DNA from: an uncultured Macellibacteroides sp.
Lineage (GTDB): Bacteria; Bacteroidota; Bacteroidia; Bacteroidales; Tannerellaceae
NCBI RefSeq assembly: GCF_963667135.1
Contig: NZ_OY762974.1
Coordinates: forward strand, 186,001 to 250,000
Direction: 5' to 3'
Length of the DNA: 64,000 nucleotides
Under the pieces are notes generated by a model, which had not been told where the DNA came from, searched no databases, and saw only the letters and a program-made list of their open reading frames with translations. A program made the position numbers and the translations under genes. The stretch's first letter is position 1. Each line of letters opens with the position of its first letter. This document shows positions 52,938 to 60,706 of this stretch, one piece after another.

Positions 52938-53285
52938 TCAATACTTAAACCTTCTCCTGTACTTTGCCGAACGAACAGAGACGCCCTCCATTATCAAAAC
53001 AAAAGTCTTCCATTTCATCTCAAATTCATTGCTTGAAGGGTTAAACCGGGGAACTTCAAAGGTGCCCTGTTCCAGTTTTTTCTGATACAAAACAAATCCT
53101 CCGTTTTCCCAATGAAGGATCTTAATTAACGACCGGTTCCTGCCAAGGAAGAGAAAAACCTCTCCGGACAAAGGATTACGTTTCATATCTGATTTTACCA
53201 ACTGGTACAAGGAATAGATACCTTTGCGCATATCCACATAATGCGGACATAGATAATAGTTCATGGATTCTGTAAGTGCAAACAT
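52938..53285 (-). CDS. tnpB: IS66 accessory protein TnpB (inner element)
   Basis: This 115-residue IS66 Orf2 protein carries YLCPHYVDMRKGIYSLYQLV. It is identical to the outer copy despite silent DNA changes, which points to purifying selection before nesting. Confidence 0.93.
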   Translation of the reverse strand: MFALTESMNYYLCPHYVDMRKGIYSLYQLVKSDMKRNPLSGEVFLFLGRNRSLIKILHWENGGFVLYQKKLEQGTFEVPRFNPSSNEFEMKWKTFVLIMEGVSVRSAKYRRRFKY

Positions 53286-53292
53286 CGGTTTA

Positions 53293-53691
53293 TTAGTTAG
53301 AGTAGGTTTGTATAAATTTATTGAGATCTTCCTGGCTTATCTCTTTAATGGATATAATTACGCCATCGGGAAAAGTGATGCTGACGCCTTTAAGCACAGG
53401 AAAAACATTACCTGCGAAAACCGGTTTCTCCGATGCCTCCTTTGTAAAGGAGAGCGGATAAATCTGCTGTCCTTCACAAGAAGCTTGCTCATGAGCGGAA
53501 GCAGAAACCTCGGGTAATACAGGACGTGGTTTGAGATCTACTACTTTTATGGAATGCCTGCTCATCCAACATTGAATGCCGTTATAACAGACATGGCGCT
53601 CTTTGCAATAATCGCGTAATGTCATAGTGCATGAAATACTGATCTGCTTGTACTCCTCAATGGCCAATGCATAAAGTTCGGATGCTTTCAT
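53293..53691 (-). CDS. tnpA: IS66 protein TnpA (inner element)
   Basis: This intact 132-residue Orf1 begins MKASELYALAIEEYK. It has an HTH-like region (MTLRDYCKERHVCYNGIQCW) and a basic segment. It overlaps nothing and lies 7 bp upstream of tnpB. Confidence 0.92.
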   Translation of the reverse strand: MKASELYALAIEEYKQISISCTMTLRDYCKERHVCYNGIQCWMSRHSIKVVDLKPRPVLPEVSASAHEQASCEGQQIYPLSFTKEASEKPVFAGNVFPVLKGVSITFPDGVIISIKEISQEDLNKFIQTYSN

Positions 53692-53860
53692 TTGTTCCTT
53701 TTTTAGGAAACAAAAGTAAGATTATGCATTTATGCTGTCAAGACGGTATCGCGGAGACGCTTACGATGCTTTCATTTGTTCCTTTTTTAGGAAACAAAAG
53801 TAAGATTATGCATTTATGCTGTCAAGACGGTATCGCGGAGACGCTTACAGAAGCCAAGTG

Positions 53861-53985
53861 GTGACAGATGACAGATGACAGATGCAAGTGATCTGTCACT
53901 TTGCATCTATCACCGTCAGACTCCTCATCAACAAAGGGAAGTGGCCCTAAAAATGAGAGATGACAGATGAAAGTGGCACTTTCAT
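53861..53985. repeat. GACAGAT tandem repeats and hairpins
   Basis: Three tandem GACAGAT units start near 53862. They run into an imperfect hairpin (GATGCAAGTGA with TCACTTTGCATC, about 53881-53907). A second block contains a 19-bp palindrome ATGAAAGTGGCACTTTCAT (53967-53985). That second palindrome lies inside the 3' end of the DUF4861 gene, so the repeat supplies the protein's last residues. It could act as terminator or be an intergenic repeat family. Confidence 0.6.
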
Positions 53986-55089
53986 ATTTGCTGCCTCTTG
54001 TTGTACAAAACGAAACCAATCGTCCGGGGTGTTGAATCCCCATTTGCTCCAGCCGGCACCCCAATAATAGGTGAAGCTGCTTCCGGGCTGGTAGTTGGTG
54101 TATGCCAGTACATGTCCAAAAGCTCCCCGTTCTTTCTTTTCGTCGGTTCCGAAGTAGACAACTCTGGCGTTGTTTGCTCCGTCCGGAAGAATGGCGGCCA
54201 CGTAAAGCTGACCGTTTTTATCGTCTTTGGGATCGGCATAGGCAATTAATCCGGCTGCGGCATCCGCCAGGTAGTTGGCTGTTGTATCGTGCAATACGAT
54301 GCCTGCTGCCACAGTGGTGGCTTCCTGCAGACCTGCATACGAAACGGTAACGCGGTTAAACTGCGACCCGGCATCCAGGGAAAGAATTCGTGTTTCTACA
54401 ACGGACAAATCTCCCTTGATAGTTATCGGATTGTACGTTAGCTTTACAGTGAAGCGCAGCGGACCGTTATCCAGCACTTCGTAGTTCTTGTAACAATAAG
54501 GATAGGCAATTGAATCGTTTACAAGCAGTGCGGCAGTACCGGCTCCCAGTGTAGGTCCGACTTTGTAGAAGTCGCATCCGTTGCCGTTATCGTTGTGGTA
54601 CGTAATACCTTCCTTCAATTCCTTGCGGTAACGCCCGGCTACAACAAGTCCGGATACGCGTTTTGCCCATACATCGTAACCATACGCTTTTTCGCCGCTG
54701 GCCTGTAGTGCCGGACCATAGGTACGAAAAGCAATGCGGTCGTTTTCCCAGGCTATGTCGTCCAACCGTTCGGGGTATTGCTTACCCGTTGCGATGGTAT
54801 CGTATGCCTGTGGTGTGCCGGCTTTCATTTTGTAATTAACCGATGCACCTGCCTTAACCGATGCCTGAAAAATCAATTTATTGTTGTAGGTAAGCTGATA
54901 CGGTATCTCCGCTCCCGCCTCATCAATCAGGATAAAGGAGGTTGCGTTCCATGCGGAATCGAAGGGTACTTCCACCATTTCATTTTTCCGGTCGGCAGCC
55001 GATGCATTGTGCACGGTAAAGGCGGTAAGCTTCTTATTTGCGCAGCCAAACAAGATGGCTGCGCAGAATAAACATAGTATTACTCTCAT
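53947..55089 (-). CDS. DUF4861-family lipoprotein of the hexuronate operon
   Basis: This 380-residue protein starts at the ATG at 55089; the frame is open further upstream only because it runs through kduD in another frame. The lipobox is AAILFGC with the Cys at 17. The body (VPFDSAWNATSFILIDEAGA, YGYDVWAKRVSGLVV, YYWGAGWSKWGFNTPDDWFRF) fits DUF4861, found beside pectin-degradation genes in Bacteroidetes. It is secreted and lipid-anchored, perhaps a carbohydrate-active enzyme or binder. It follows kduD by 8 bp. The last ten or so residues (PLSSVISHF) are encoded by a repeat element, so the original C-terminus may have been replaced. Confidence 0.75.
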   Translation of the reverse strand: MRVILCLFCAAILFGCANKKLTAFTVHNASAADRKNEMVEVPFDSAWNATSFILIDEAGAEIPYQLTYNNKLIFQASVKAGASVNYKMKAGTPQAYDTIATGKQYPERLDDIAWENDRIAFRTYGPALQASGEKAYGYDVWAKRVSGLVVAGRYRKELKEGITYHNDNGNGCDFYKVGPTLGAGTAALLVNDSIAYPYCYKNYEVLDNGPLRFTVKLTYNPITIKGDLSVVETRILSLDAGSQFNRVTVSYAGLQEATTVAAGIVLHDTTANYLADAAAGLIAYADPKDDKNGQLYVAAILPDGANNARVVYFGTDEKKERGAFGHVLAYTNYQPGSSFTYYWGAGWSKWGFNTPDDWFRFVQQEAANMKVPLSSVISHF

Positions 55090-55097
55090 AGTAAGTA

Positions 55098-55892
55098 TCA
55101 ATTCGGTTGTTTGCCGATATAAGCTAAAATACCTCCATCTACATACAATACATGTCCGTTTACAAAGTCGGATGCATCGGATGCAAGGAATACAGCCGGA
55201 CCAGCCAAATCTTCGGGCGTTCCCCAACGGGCTGCGGGAGTCTTGGCTATTATAAACGAATCGAAGGGATGACGCGAACCATCGGGCTGCAATTCGCGAA
55301 GCGGCGCTGTTTGCGGTGTAGCGATATAACCCGGACCAAGGCCATTGCACTGAATATTAAATTCGCCGTACTCGGATGCAATATTGCGGGTAAGCATCTT
55401 CAAACCGCCTTTGGCCGCTGCATAGGCCGAAACAGTTTCGCGTCCCAGTTCGCTCATCATGGAACAGATATTGATAATCTTTCCGTGTCCTTTCTTAATC
55501 ATCGCCGGAATAACTGCTTTGGCTACAATAAACGGACCATTGAGGTCAATATCGATAACCTGACGGAATTCCGCCGCTGTCATTTCGTGCATTGGAATAC
55601 GTTTGATAATGCCGGCGTTGTTTACCAGAATATCTATCACGCCAACTTCTTTCTCAATCTGCGCAACCATGGCATTTACCTGGTCCTCGTTGGTTACATC
55701 GCACACATAACCATGTGCTTTGATACCTTCGGCCTGGTAAGCGGCAAGACCTTTATCTACAAGTTCTTGTTTGATATCGTTAAATACAACTGTTGCTCCT
55801 GCCTGTGCATAGGCTGTTGCCAATGCGAAGCCAATACCGTAAGATGCTCCTGTAACAAGTGCAACCTTACCCTCTAATGAAAAATTAACCAT
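55098..55892 (-). CDS. kduD: 2-dehydro-3-deoxy-D-gluconate 5-dehydrogenase (SDR)
   Basis: This 264-residue short-chain dehydrogenase has the NAD-binding TGASYGIGFA (about residues 14-23), NNAGI, catalytic Ser in INICSMMSELG and YAAAKGG (Tyr and Lys). KduD reduces 2,5-diketo-3-deoxygluconate to 2-keto-3-deoxygluconate in the breakdown of unsaturated uronates from pectin. The neighbours kduI and a hexuronate-type transporter support this. It lies 18 bp downstream of the transporter gene. Another SDR activity such as gluconate 5-dehydrogenase is possible but less likely given the operon. Confidence 0.88.
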   Translation of the reverse strand: MVNFSLEGKVALVTGASYGIGFALATAYAQAGATVVFNDIKQELVDKGLAAYQAEGIKAHGYVCDVTNEDQVNAMVAQIEKEVGVIDILVNNAGIIKRIPMHEMTAAEFRQVIDIDLNGPFIVAKAVIPAMIKKGHGKIINICSMMSELGRETVSAYAAAKGGLKMLTRNIASEYGEFNIQCNGLGPGYIATPQTAPLRELQPDGSRHPFDSFIIAKTPAARWGTPEDLAGPAVFLASDASDFVNGHVLYVDGGILAYIGKQPN

Positions 55893-55910
55893 TGTGTTGT
55901 TACGTTTAAA

Positions 55911-57356
55911 TTATAAATTAATCTTCTTATATTGGGGAACCAGCATCTTCATGATGCACCAGCCTATCAGATAGGATACCGCACAAATGGAAAAGATGAT
56001 AAAGTATCCTGCCTCTATGCCCTGGAAACCCATAAACGCCATATTGGTATTTGTGGTGTAATCGAACAACTCGCCCGATCCTTTATTAATCAGGAAGGAT
56101 CCTACCCCTCCGGCCATACCACCGATGCCGGTTACTGTAGCAATAGCCGAACGCGGAAACATATCTCCTACCGTCGAGAAGATGTTGGCCGACCATGCCT
56201 GGTGGGCTGCTCCGGCTATACCTATAATGACTACCGGAAACCATACGGCCAGTGTTCCGAATTCTTCATTCATGCCTCCCAAGGGCTGTGCCAGCAATGC
56301 CAGCAAAGGGAAAAACGCAAAGATCAACATAGACCGCATGCGACCTGCATAGGGATGCATGCCTTTCTTTTCCACAAAATAAGTTGGAAGCCATCCGCCA
56401 ATGATAGATAGTAACGTAATAAGATACAGTACGAAAATCTGTGGTGCGCTTTGTGTTGAATCTAATCCGTAAACTGAGCTTAGGTAAGCGGGTGTCCAGA
56501 ACAGAAAGAACCACCAAACACCATCTGTCATAAATTTACCAATAGCAAAAGCCCATGTTTGTTTGTAACTGAAACATTGCTTGAACGACATCTTTTTTGT
56601 TGGCGCATCGGCTGTTCCTACCGGATCGTGATCGTTATCCTGACGGATATATTCCAATTCAGAGGCATTCACTTTAGGGTGTACCTCCGGTTTCTTGTAA
56701 ATGAAAACCCATACACCCATCCAGATAAAACCAAGGGCTCCGATAAGAAGGAACGCCAGCTCCCAGCCAAAGCTGGCGGCGATGAAAGGAATGGTTACCG
56801 GTGCTGCCAAAGCCCCTACGGTTGCCCCGGCATTGAAAATACTTGTGGAGAAAGCACGGTCCTTTTTTGGAAAGAACTCGGCGGTTGCTTTAATGGCTGC
56901 AGGGAAGTTACCCGCCTCACCTACTGCCAGAACAAATCGGGCCAAGATGAAAAACGTAACACTCACTGTCGAAATTTTAGCTACCAGATCGGCACCCTCG
57001 GCTACTCTAAGCGCTTGCGCACTGTCCAGTCCCACAACCCATTCGGTACCAATACCGCAAAGCGCGTGCAAACAGGCTCCGAAAGACCATACGCCGATCG
57101 ACCATAAATAGCCTTTTTTTGTATCCATCCAATCAACAAACTTTCCGGCAAAAAGCATGGAAAGGGCATAGATAATAGAGAATGTGGCCGTAATATTGCC
57201 ATAGTCGGCATTGGTCCAGTGAAATTCGGGAGCGATAAAATCTTTCCAGGTTAACGATAATACCTGACGGTCCATATAGTTTACCGTAGTAGCAAAGAAC
57301 AGCATGCTGCAGATTACCCAACGGTAGTTTGTCATTTTTTCATTTTGTGTTTTCAT
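55911..57356 (-). CDS. MFS hexuronate-type transporter
   Basis: This 481-residue major facilitator has about 12 membrane helices. It carries the family start RWVICSMLFFATTVNYMDRQ and the conserved GNFPAAIKATAEFFPKKDRA found in ExuT/anion:cation symporters. It imports hexuronates or unsaturated uronates at the inner membrane. It sits between kduI (10 bp upstream) and kduD. An insertion near residues 95-130 (GTEWVVGLDSAQALRVAEGA) is longer than in ExuT of enterobacteria. Confidence 0.88.
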   Translation of the reverse strand: MKTQNEKMTNYRWVICSMLFFATTVNYMDRQVLSLTWKDFIAPEFHWTNADYGNITATFSIIYALSMLFAGKFVDWMDTKKGYLWSIGVWSFGACLHALCGIGTEWVVGLDSAQALRVAEGADLVAKISTVSVTFFILARFVLAVGEAGNFPAAIKATAEFFPKKDRAFSTSIFNAGATVGALAAPVTIPFIAASFGWELAFLLIGALGFIWMGVWVFIYKKPEVHPKVNASELEYIRQDNDHDPVGTADAPTKKMSFKQCFSYKQTWAFAIGKFMTDGVWWFFLFWTPAYLSSVYGLDSTQSAPQIFVLYLITLLSIIGGWLPTYFVEKKGMHPYAGRMRSMLIFAFFPLLALLAQPLGGMNEEFGTLAVWFPVVIIGIAGAAHQAWSANIFSTVGDMFPRSAIATVTGIGGMAGGVGSFLINKGSGELFDYTTNTNMAFMGFQGIEAGYFIIFSICAVSYLIGWCIMKMLVPQYKKINL

Positions 57357-57366
57357 GGTATGGTTC

Positions 57367-58209
57367 TTATTTTAGATCTTCGGTTGAACATCCGTCCATA
57401 TCGCCATAGTCCAGATTCTCGCCTGCCATACCCCAGATAAATGTATAATTACTGGTGGCACAAGCGGAATGGATAGACCATACGGGCGAAATTACCGCGT
57501 CTTCGTTTTTCATCCAGATATGGCGGGTTTCGTTTGTTTCGCCCATAAAATGGCAAACCGCCTGCTCTGCCGGAACTTCAAAATAGAAATAAGCCTCCAT
57601 ACGACGTGGGTGGGTATGTGCCGGCATGGTATTCCATACACTACCCGGTTTAAGTTCCGTCATCCCCATCTGCAGCTGGCAGGTAGGCAAAACCTGTTGT
57701 ACGATCATCCGGTTTATCACCCGGTGATTGGATCCTTCCAGACTACCAAGCTCCAGAATATTGGCTTCGGCTTTGGTAACCTTTTTGTCGGGGTATGTTG
57801 TATGTGCCGGAGCCGAATTGAAATAGAAATGAGCCGGCTTTGCACTGTCTTTGCTGCTGAAGCATACGTTGCGGTCGCCCTTGCCCAAATACAAGGCTTC
57901 TTTGTAACCTAATTCGAATGTGTGACCATCTACCTCAACAATACCTTCGCCTCCTACATTGATAATACCAAGTTCGCGACGCCAAAGGAAAAAAGGAGCA
58001 CGAAGAGGATCGATAGCCGTTAATTCCATCTTTTCGGTTACGGGAACCGCTCCGCCAACAATCAGCCGGTCATACATGGTATATACCATATTAATCTCGT
58101 CGGCCTCCATCAGGTTGTTAATCAGGAAATCTTTTCTTAATCGGGTTGTATCGTAGCTTTTCGCATCGTCCGGATGCGCCGCATAACGGACCTCATAATT
58201 TAGTTTCAT
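57367..58209 (-). CDS. kduI: 5-dehydro-4-deoxy-D-glucuronate isomerase
   Basis: This 280-residue cupin-type isomerase has the metal-binding segment [19 protein letters not shown] (about 195-213) and the final [18 protein letters not shown]. The length is standard for KduI. It converts 5-keto-4-deoxyuronate to 2,5-diketo-3-deoxygluconate. It is the first gene of the four-gene operon; the likely promoter lies at 58250-58281. Confidence 0.93.
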   Translation of the reverse strand: MKLNYEVRYAAHPDDAKSYDTTRLRKDFLINNLMEADEINMVYTMYDRLIVGGAVPVTEKMELTAIDPLRAPFFLWRRELGIINVGGEGIVEVDGHTFELGYKEALYLGKGDRNVCFSSKDSAKPAHFYFNSAPAHTTYPDKKVTKAEANILELGSLEGSNHRVINRMIVQQVLPTCQLQMGMTELKPGSVWNTMPAHTHPRRMEAYFYFEVPAEQAVCHFMGETNETRHIWMKNEDAVISPVWSIHSACATSNYTFIWGMAGENLDYGDMDGCSTEDLK

Positions 58210-58249
58210 ATGTTTTTATTATTAATGTTTGGAATAATTATGGTTTGCT

Positions 58250-58281
58250 CAAATGTAGATATTAACTCCATACAATGCAAA
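58250..58281 (-). promoter_or_regulatory. Promoter of the kduI operon
   Basis: Minus-strand TTTG (58278-58281), a 20-bp spacer and TACATTTG (58250-58257) match the Bacteroidetes promoter. The ATG lies about 40 bp further on. Confidence 0.7.
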
Positions 58282-58371
58282 TAATATCAAAATACTATAA
58301 TAAAATGATGTTTTAAAATATTCCAGCCCCAATATGTACGAATATTATCCTCAAACTTATAACTAAAGAAA

Positions 58372-58402
58372 TTTGTCATATTCGTAAAATTTCGTTTCTT
58401 TG
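58372..58402 (+). promoter_or_regulatory. Promoter of the DUF2007 gene
   Basis: TTTG (58372-58375), a 19-bp spacer and TTTCTTTG (58395-58402), one mismatch to TAnnTTTG, lie 24 bp before the ATG. Confidence 0.6.
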
Positions 58403-58426
58403 TATACAATATATATACTAAGCAAT

Positions 58427-58822
58427 ATGGACAAGTTAGTAGAAATTGCACGTTTTCAAATTCAGAGCAAAGCGTATATCCTTCGTGGCTTGCTCGAATC
58501 TGAAGGTATAGAATGTTACCTGAAAGACGAATACTCCAATCAAATTTACGGAGGAGGTATAGACATTGGGGGCGTTAAAGTCCAGATAATGGATGACCAG
58601 GTAGAAAAGGCCCTGGAGATAATGAAGGCAAACGGTTACGAGATTCCTCCCGAAGCAGACGAAGAAACGGTAACTCCTCCTGTTCCAACTTCCGGAATTT
58701 TCAGCAAGGTTCCGGTATTAAGAAAGTATCCTTTAGAAAAGCAACTACTCATTCTATTGGCAATAACCGCGATAATACTGTTTTTACTGGTATTATTCGG
58801 TGCAATTGGTTCTATAAAATAA
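58427..58822 (+). CDS. DUF2007-type protein with a C-terminal membrane helix
   Basis: This 131-residue protein starts at the ATG at 58427. A longer frame to 58400 would overlap the promoter. Residues 1-70 (VEIARFQIQSKAYILRGLLE and GGIDIGGVKVQIMDDQVEKA) fit the small DUF2007 'putative signal-transducing' fold. A Pro-rich linker and a single transmembrane helix (about 105-125, LLILLAITAIILFLLVLFG) follow. Role unknown. It is followed after 13 bp by a small membrane protein. Confidence 0.8.
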   Translation: MDKLVEIARFQIQSKAYILRGLLESEGIECYLKDEYSNQIYGGGIDIGGVKVQIMDDQVEKALEIMKANGYEIPPEADEETVTPPVPTSGIFSKVPVLRKYPLEKQLLILLAITAIILFLLVLFGAIGSIK

Positions 58823-58835
58823 TAAATAATCGTCG

Positions 58836-59018
58836 ATGGCTCGCAGAAAACTAACAGATAGTCAGATTGTATGTCTCGTACTCCTTTGGGGGGCACTCGC
58901 CTATATGCTGATCCGATACAGCAAAGTAATAGATTTTTCAGTGATTTTTGCGCTTATTGCTTCAGCAATTATCGTGTTTGTACCAATTTATAAAAATAAA
59001 AGAAAAAACGAAAACTAA
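58836..59018 (+). CDS. Small two-helix membrane protein
   Basis: This 60-residue protein has two predicted membrane helices (SQIVCLVLLWGALAYMLI and VIDFSVIFALIASAIIVFV) and a basic tail (KNKRKNEN). It is probably cotranscribed with the DUF2007 gene. I do not recognise a family. Confidence 0.6.
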   Translation: MARRKLTDSQIVCLVLLWGALAYMLIRYSKVIDFSVIFALIASAIIVFVPIYKNKRKNEN

Positions 59019-59085
59019 CATTTGTCCGAATAATTCTAATTATTATATCTAATTGATGTTTTTGTAGCACATTTTCTTTCATTTG

Positions 59086-59116
59086 TTTGCCCAGGCAAAT
59101 TATTAACGTATCTTTG
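59086..59116 (+). promoter_or_regulatory. Promoter of gdhA
   Basis: TTTG (59086-59089), exactly 19 bp and TATCTTTG (59109-59116) are a textbook Bacteroidetes promoter. The leader to the ATG is about 55 nt. Confidence 0.8.
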
Positions 59117-59176
59117 CACCGTCTTTTTTAAAGACGCGGCGCATAACAAAATGGTATAACATTAAACTAACATTCT

Positions 59177-60511
59177 ATGAAGGCAATTGAAGTATTGGAT
59201 ACGTTGAAAAGACGTTTCCCAAATGAACCTGAGTATCATCAGGCTGTAGAGGAAGTTCTCTCTACAATTGAAGACGCTTACAACCAACACCCTGAATTTG
59301 AAAAAAGCAATTTAATTGAACGTCTTTGCATCGCAGACAGAGCATTCTCTTTCCGTGTTACCTGGATGGATGACAAAGGTTCTATTCACACCAACATGGG
59401 TTACCGTATCCAGCATAACAATGCAATCGGCCCGTACAAAGGTGGTATCCGTTTCCACTCGTCTGTAAACCTTTCTATCCTTAAATTCCTTGCTTTCGAG
59501 CAAACATTTAAGAATGCGCTTACTACACTTCCTATGGGTGGTGGCAAAGGTGGCTCGGACTTCAATCCTAAAGGAAAATCGAATGCAGAAATCATGCGTT
59601 TCTGCCAGGCATTCATTATGGAATTGTGGCGTCATATTGGTCCGCAGACAGACGTTCCTGCCGGCGATATCGGTGTTGGTGGCCGCGAAGTTAGCTTCAT
59701 GTACGGTATGTACAAGAAACTTGCCCGCGAAAATACAGGAACTTTCACTGGTAAAGGTCTTGAATTTGGTGGTTCTCTTATTCGTCCCGAAGCTACTGGT
59801 TACGGAAACGTTTACTTCCTGCTTGAAATGCTTAAGACCCGCAATATTGACATTAAAGGTAAGGTAGTTACCGTATCTGGTTCGGGCAACGTGGCTCAGT
59901 ATACCGTTGAAAAATTAATTGAACTTGGCGCAAAGGTGGTTACCATGTCCGATTCAAACGGTTATATCTATGATGAAGACGGAATTGACAGCGAGAAACT
60001 AGCTTACATCATGGATTTAAAGAATCTATACCGTGGCCGTATCAAAGAATATGCAGATCATTACGGATGCAAATTCGTTGAAGGCGGACGTCCATGGAAC
60101 GAAAAATGTGATATCGCTATGCCTAGCGCTACTCAGAATGAATTGAATGGCGACGATGCAAAAACATTGCTTGCCAACGGATGTTTTGCTATTTCTGAAG
60201 GAGCTAACATGCCTTCTACTCCCGAAGCTATCGAAGAATTCCTTGCTGCCAAGGTTTTATATGCTCCGGGTAAAGCTGCTAATGCAGGTGGTGTATCTGT
60301 TTCTGGTTTGGAAATGACGCAAAACTCGATCAAGTTGAGCTGGAGCCGCGAAGAAGTAGACGAAAAGCTGAAGAGCATTATGAATTCTATCCATACACAA
60401 TGTGTACAATACGGTACTGAAGCCGATGGTACGGTAAACTATGTGAAGGGTGCAAATGTAGCCGGATTTATGAAGGTTGCTAAAGCCATGATGGCTCAGG
60501 GCGTTTTATAA
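59177..60511 (+). CDS. gdhA: NADP-type glutamate dehydrogenase
   Basis: This 444-residue hexameric-type dehydrogenase has GPYKGGIRFHSSVNLSILKF, the catalytic-lysine motif LPMGGGKGGSDFNPKGKS (near residues 122-139) and the nucleotide-binding VSGSGNVAQYTVEKL. It makes glutamate from 2-oxoglutarate and ammonium in the cytoplasm. It is a single-gene unit with its own promoter and terminator. The NADP preference is from the family, not tested here. Confidence 0.95.
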   Translation: MKAIEVLDTLKRRFPNEPEYHQAVEEVLSTIEDAYNQHPEFEKSNLIERLCIADRAFSFRVTWMDDKGSIHTNMGYRIQHNNAIGPYKGGIRFHSSVNLSILKFLAFEQTFKNALTTLPMGGGKGGSDFNPKGKSNAEIMRFCQAFIMELWRHIGPQTDVPAGDIGVGGREVSFMYGMYKKLARENTGTFTGKGLEFGGSLIRPEATGYGNVYFLLEMLKTRNIDIKGKVVTVSGSGNVAQYTVEKLIELGAKVVTMSDSNGYIYDEDGIDSEKLAYIMDLKNLYRGRIKEYADHYGCKFVEGGRPWNEKCDIAMPSATQNELNGDDAKTLLANGCFAISEGANMPSTPEAIEEFLAAKVLYAPGKAANAGGVSVSGLEMTQNSIKLSWSREEVDEKLKSIMNSIHTQCVQYGTEADGTVNYVKGANVAGFMKVAKAMMAQGVL

Positions 60512-60563
60512 CAAGCCTTATTTCTCTTTAAAATATATTGAGTGTATTTGGATTAATGATCAT

Positions 60564-60600
60564 AATAAAGGAGTACTCCAACGGGGTACTCCTTATTATT
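60564..60600 (+). terminator. Terminator after gdhA
   Basis: AATAAAGGAGTACTCC and its complement GGGTACTCCTTATTATT pair around an AACG loop, about 50 bp after the gdhA stop codon. Confidence 0.85.
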
Positions 60601-60655
60601 TACTGCATGAATGGCTCTTTTTTTGTTCAACAAGATTCTAAAATGTAAAGACTGT

Positions 60656-60687
60656 TTTGTCCGTTGTCAATTATTGTAGTACCTTTA
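60656..60687 (+). promoter_or_regulatory. Promoter of the sugar kinase-nucleotidyltransferase pair
   Basis: TTTG (60656-60659), a 20-bp spacer and TACCTTTA (60680-60687, one mismatch to TAnnTTTG) lie 19 bp before the ATG. Confidence 0.6.
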
Positions 60688-60706
60688 TTGCCGAAAACGA
60701 GACAAT

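Larger units (their letters stand above)
51234..53764. mobile_element. Inner IS66-family insertion sequence, complete
   Basis: This 2531-bp element has ends GTAAGCGTCTCCACGATACC and its inverted partner ending at 53764. It is flanked by an 8-bp target duplication GATGCTTT at 51226-51233 and 53765-53772. The insertion lies within codon 4 of the outer element's tnpA. All three genes are intact, so it looks capable of transposition. Confidence 0.93.
48773..53848. mobile_element. Outer IS66-family insertion sequence, interrupted by a second IS66
   Basis: The left end at 48773 begins GTAAGCGTCTCCGCGATACC and the right end at 53848 is its inverted repeat. An 8-bp target duplication AGAAGCCA flanks it at 48765-48772 and 53849-53856. 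The inner copy (51234-53764) splits it; its own parts are 48773-51233 and about 53773-53848, totalling about 2.54 kb. The three-gene tnpA-tnpB-tnpC layout is that of IS66. Confidence 0.92.

Noticed and set aside
55090..55350. Upstream extension of the DUF4861 frame
   Set aside because: It runs antiparallel-free through kduD codons in another frame; the ATG at 55089 gives a proper lipoprotein signal peptide.
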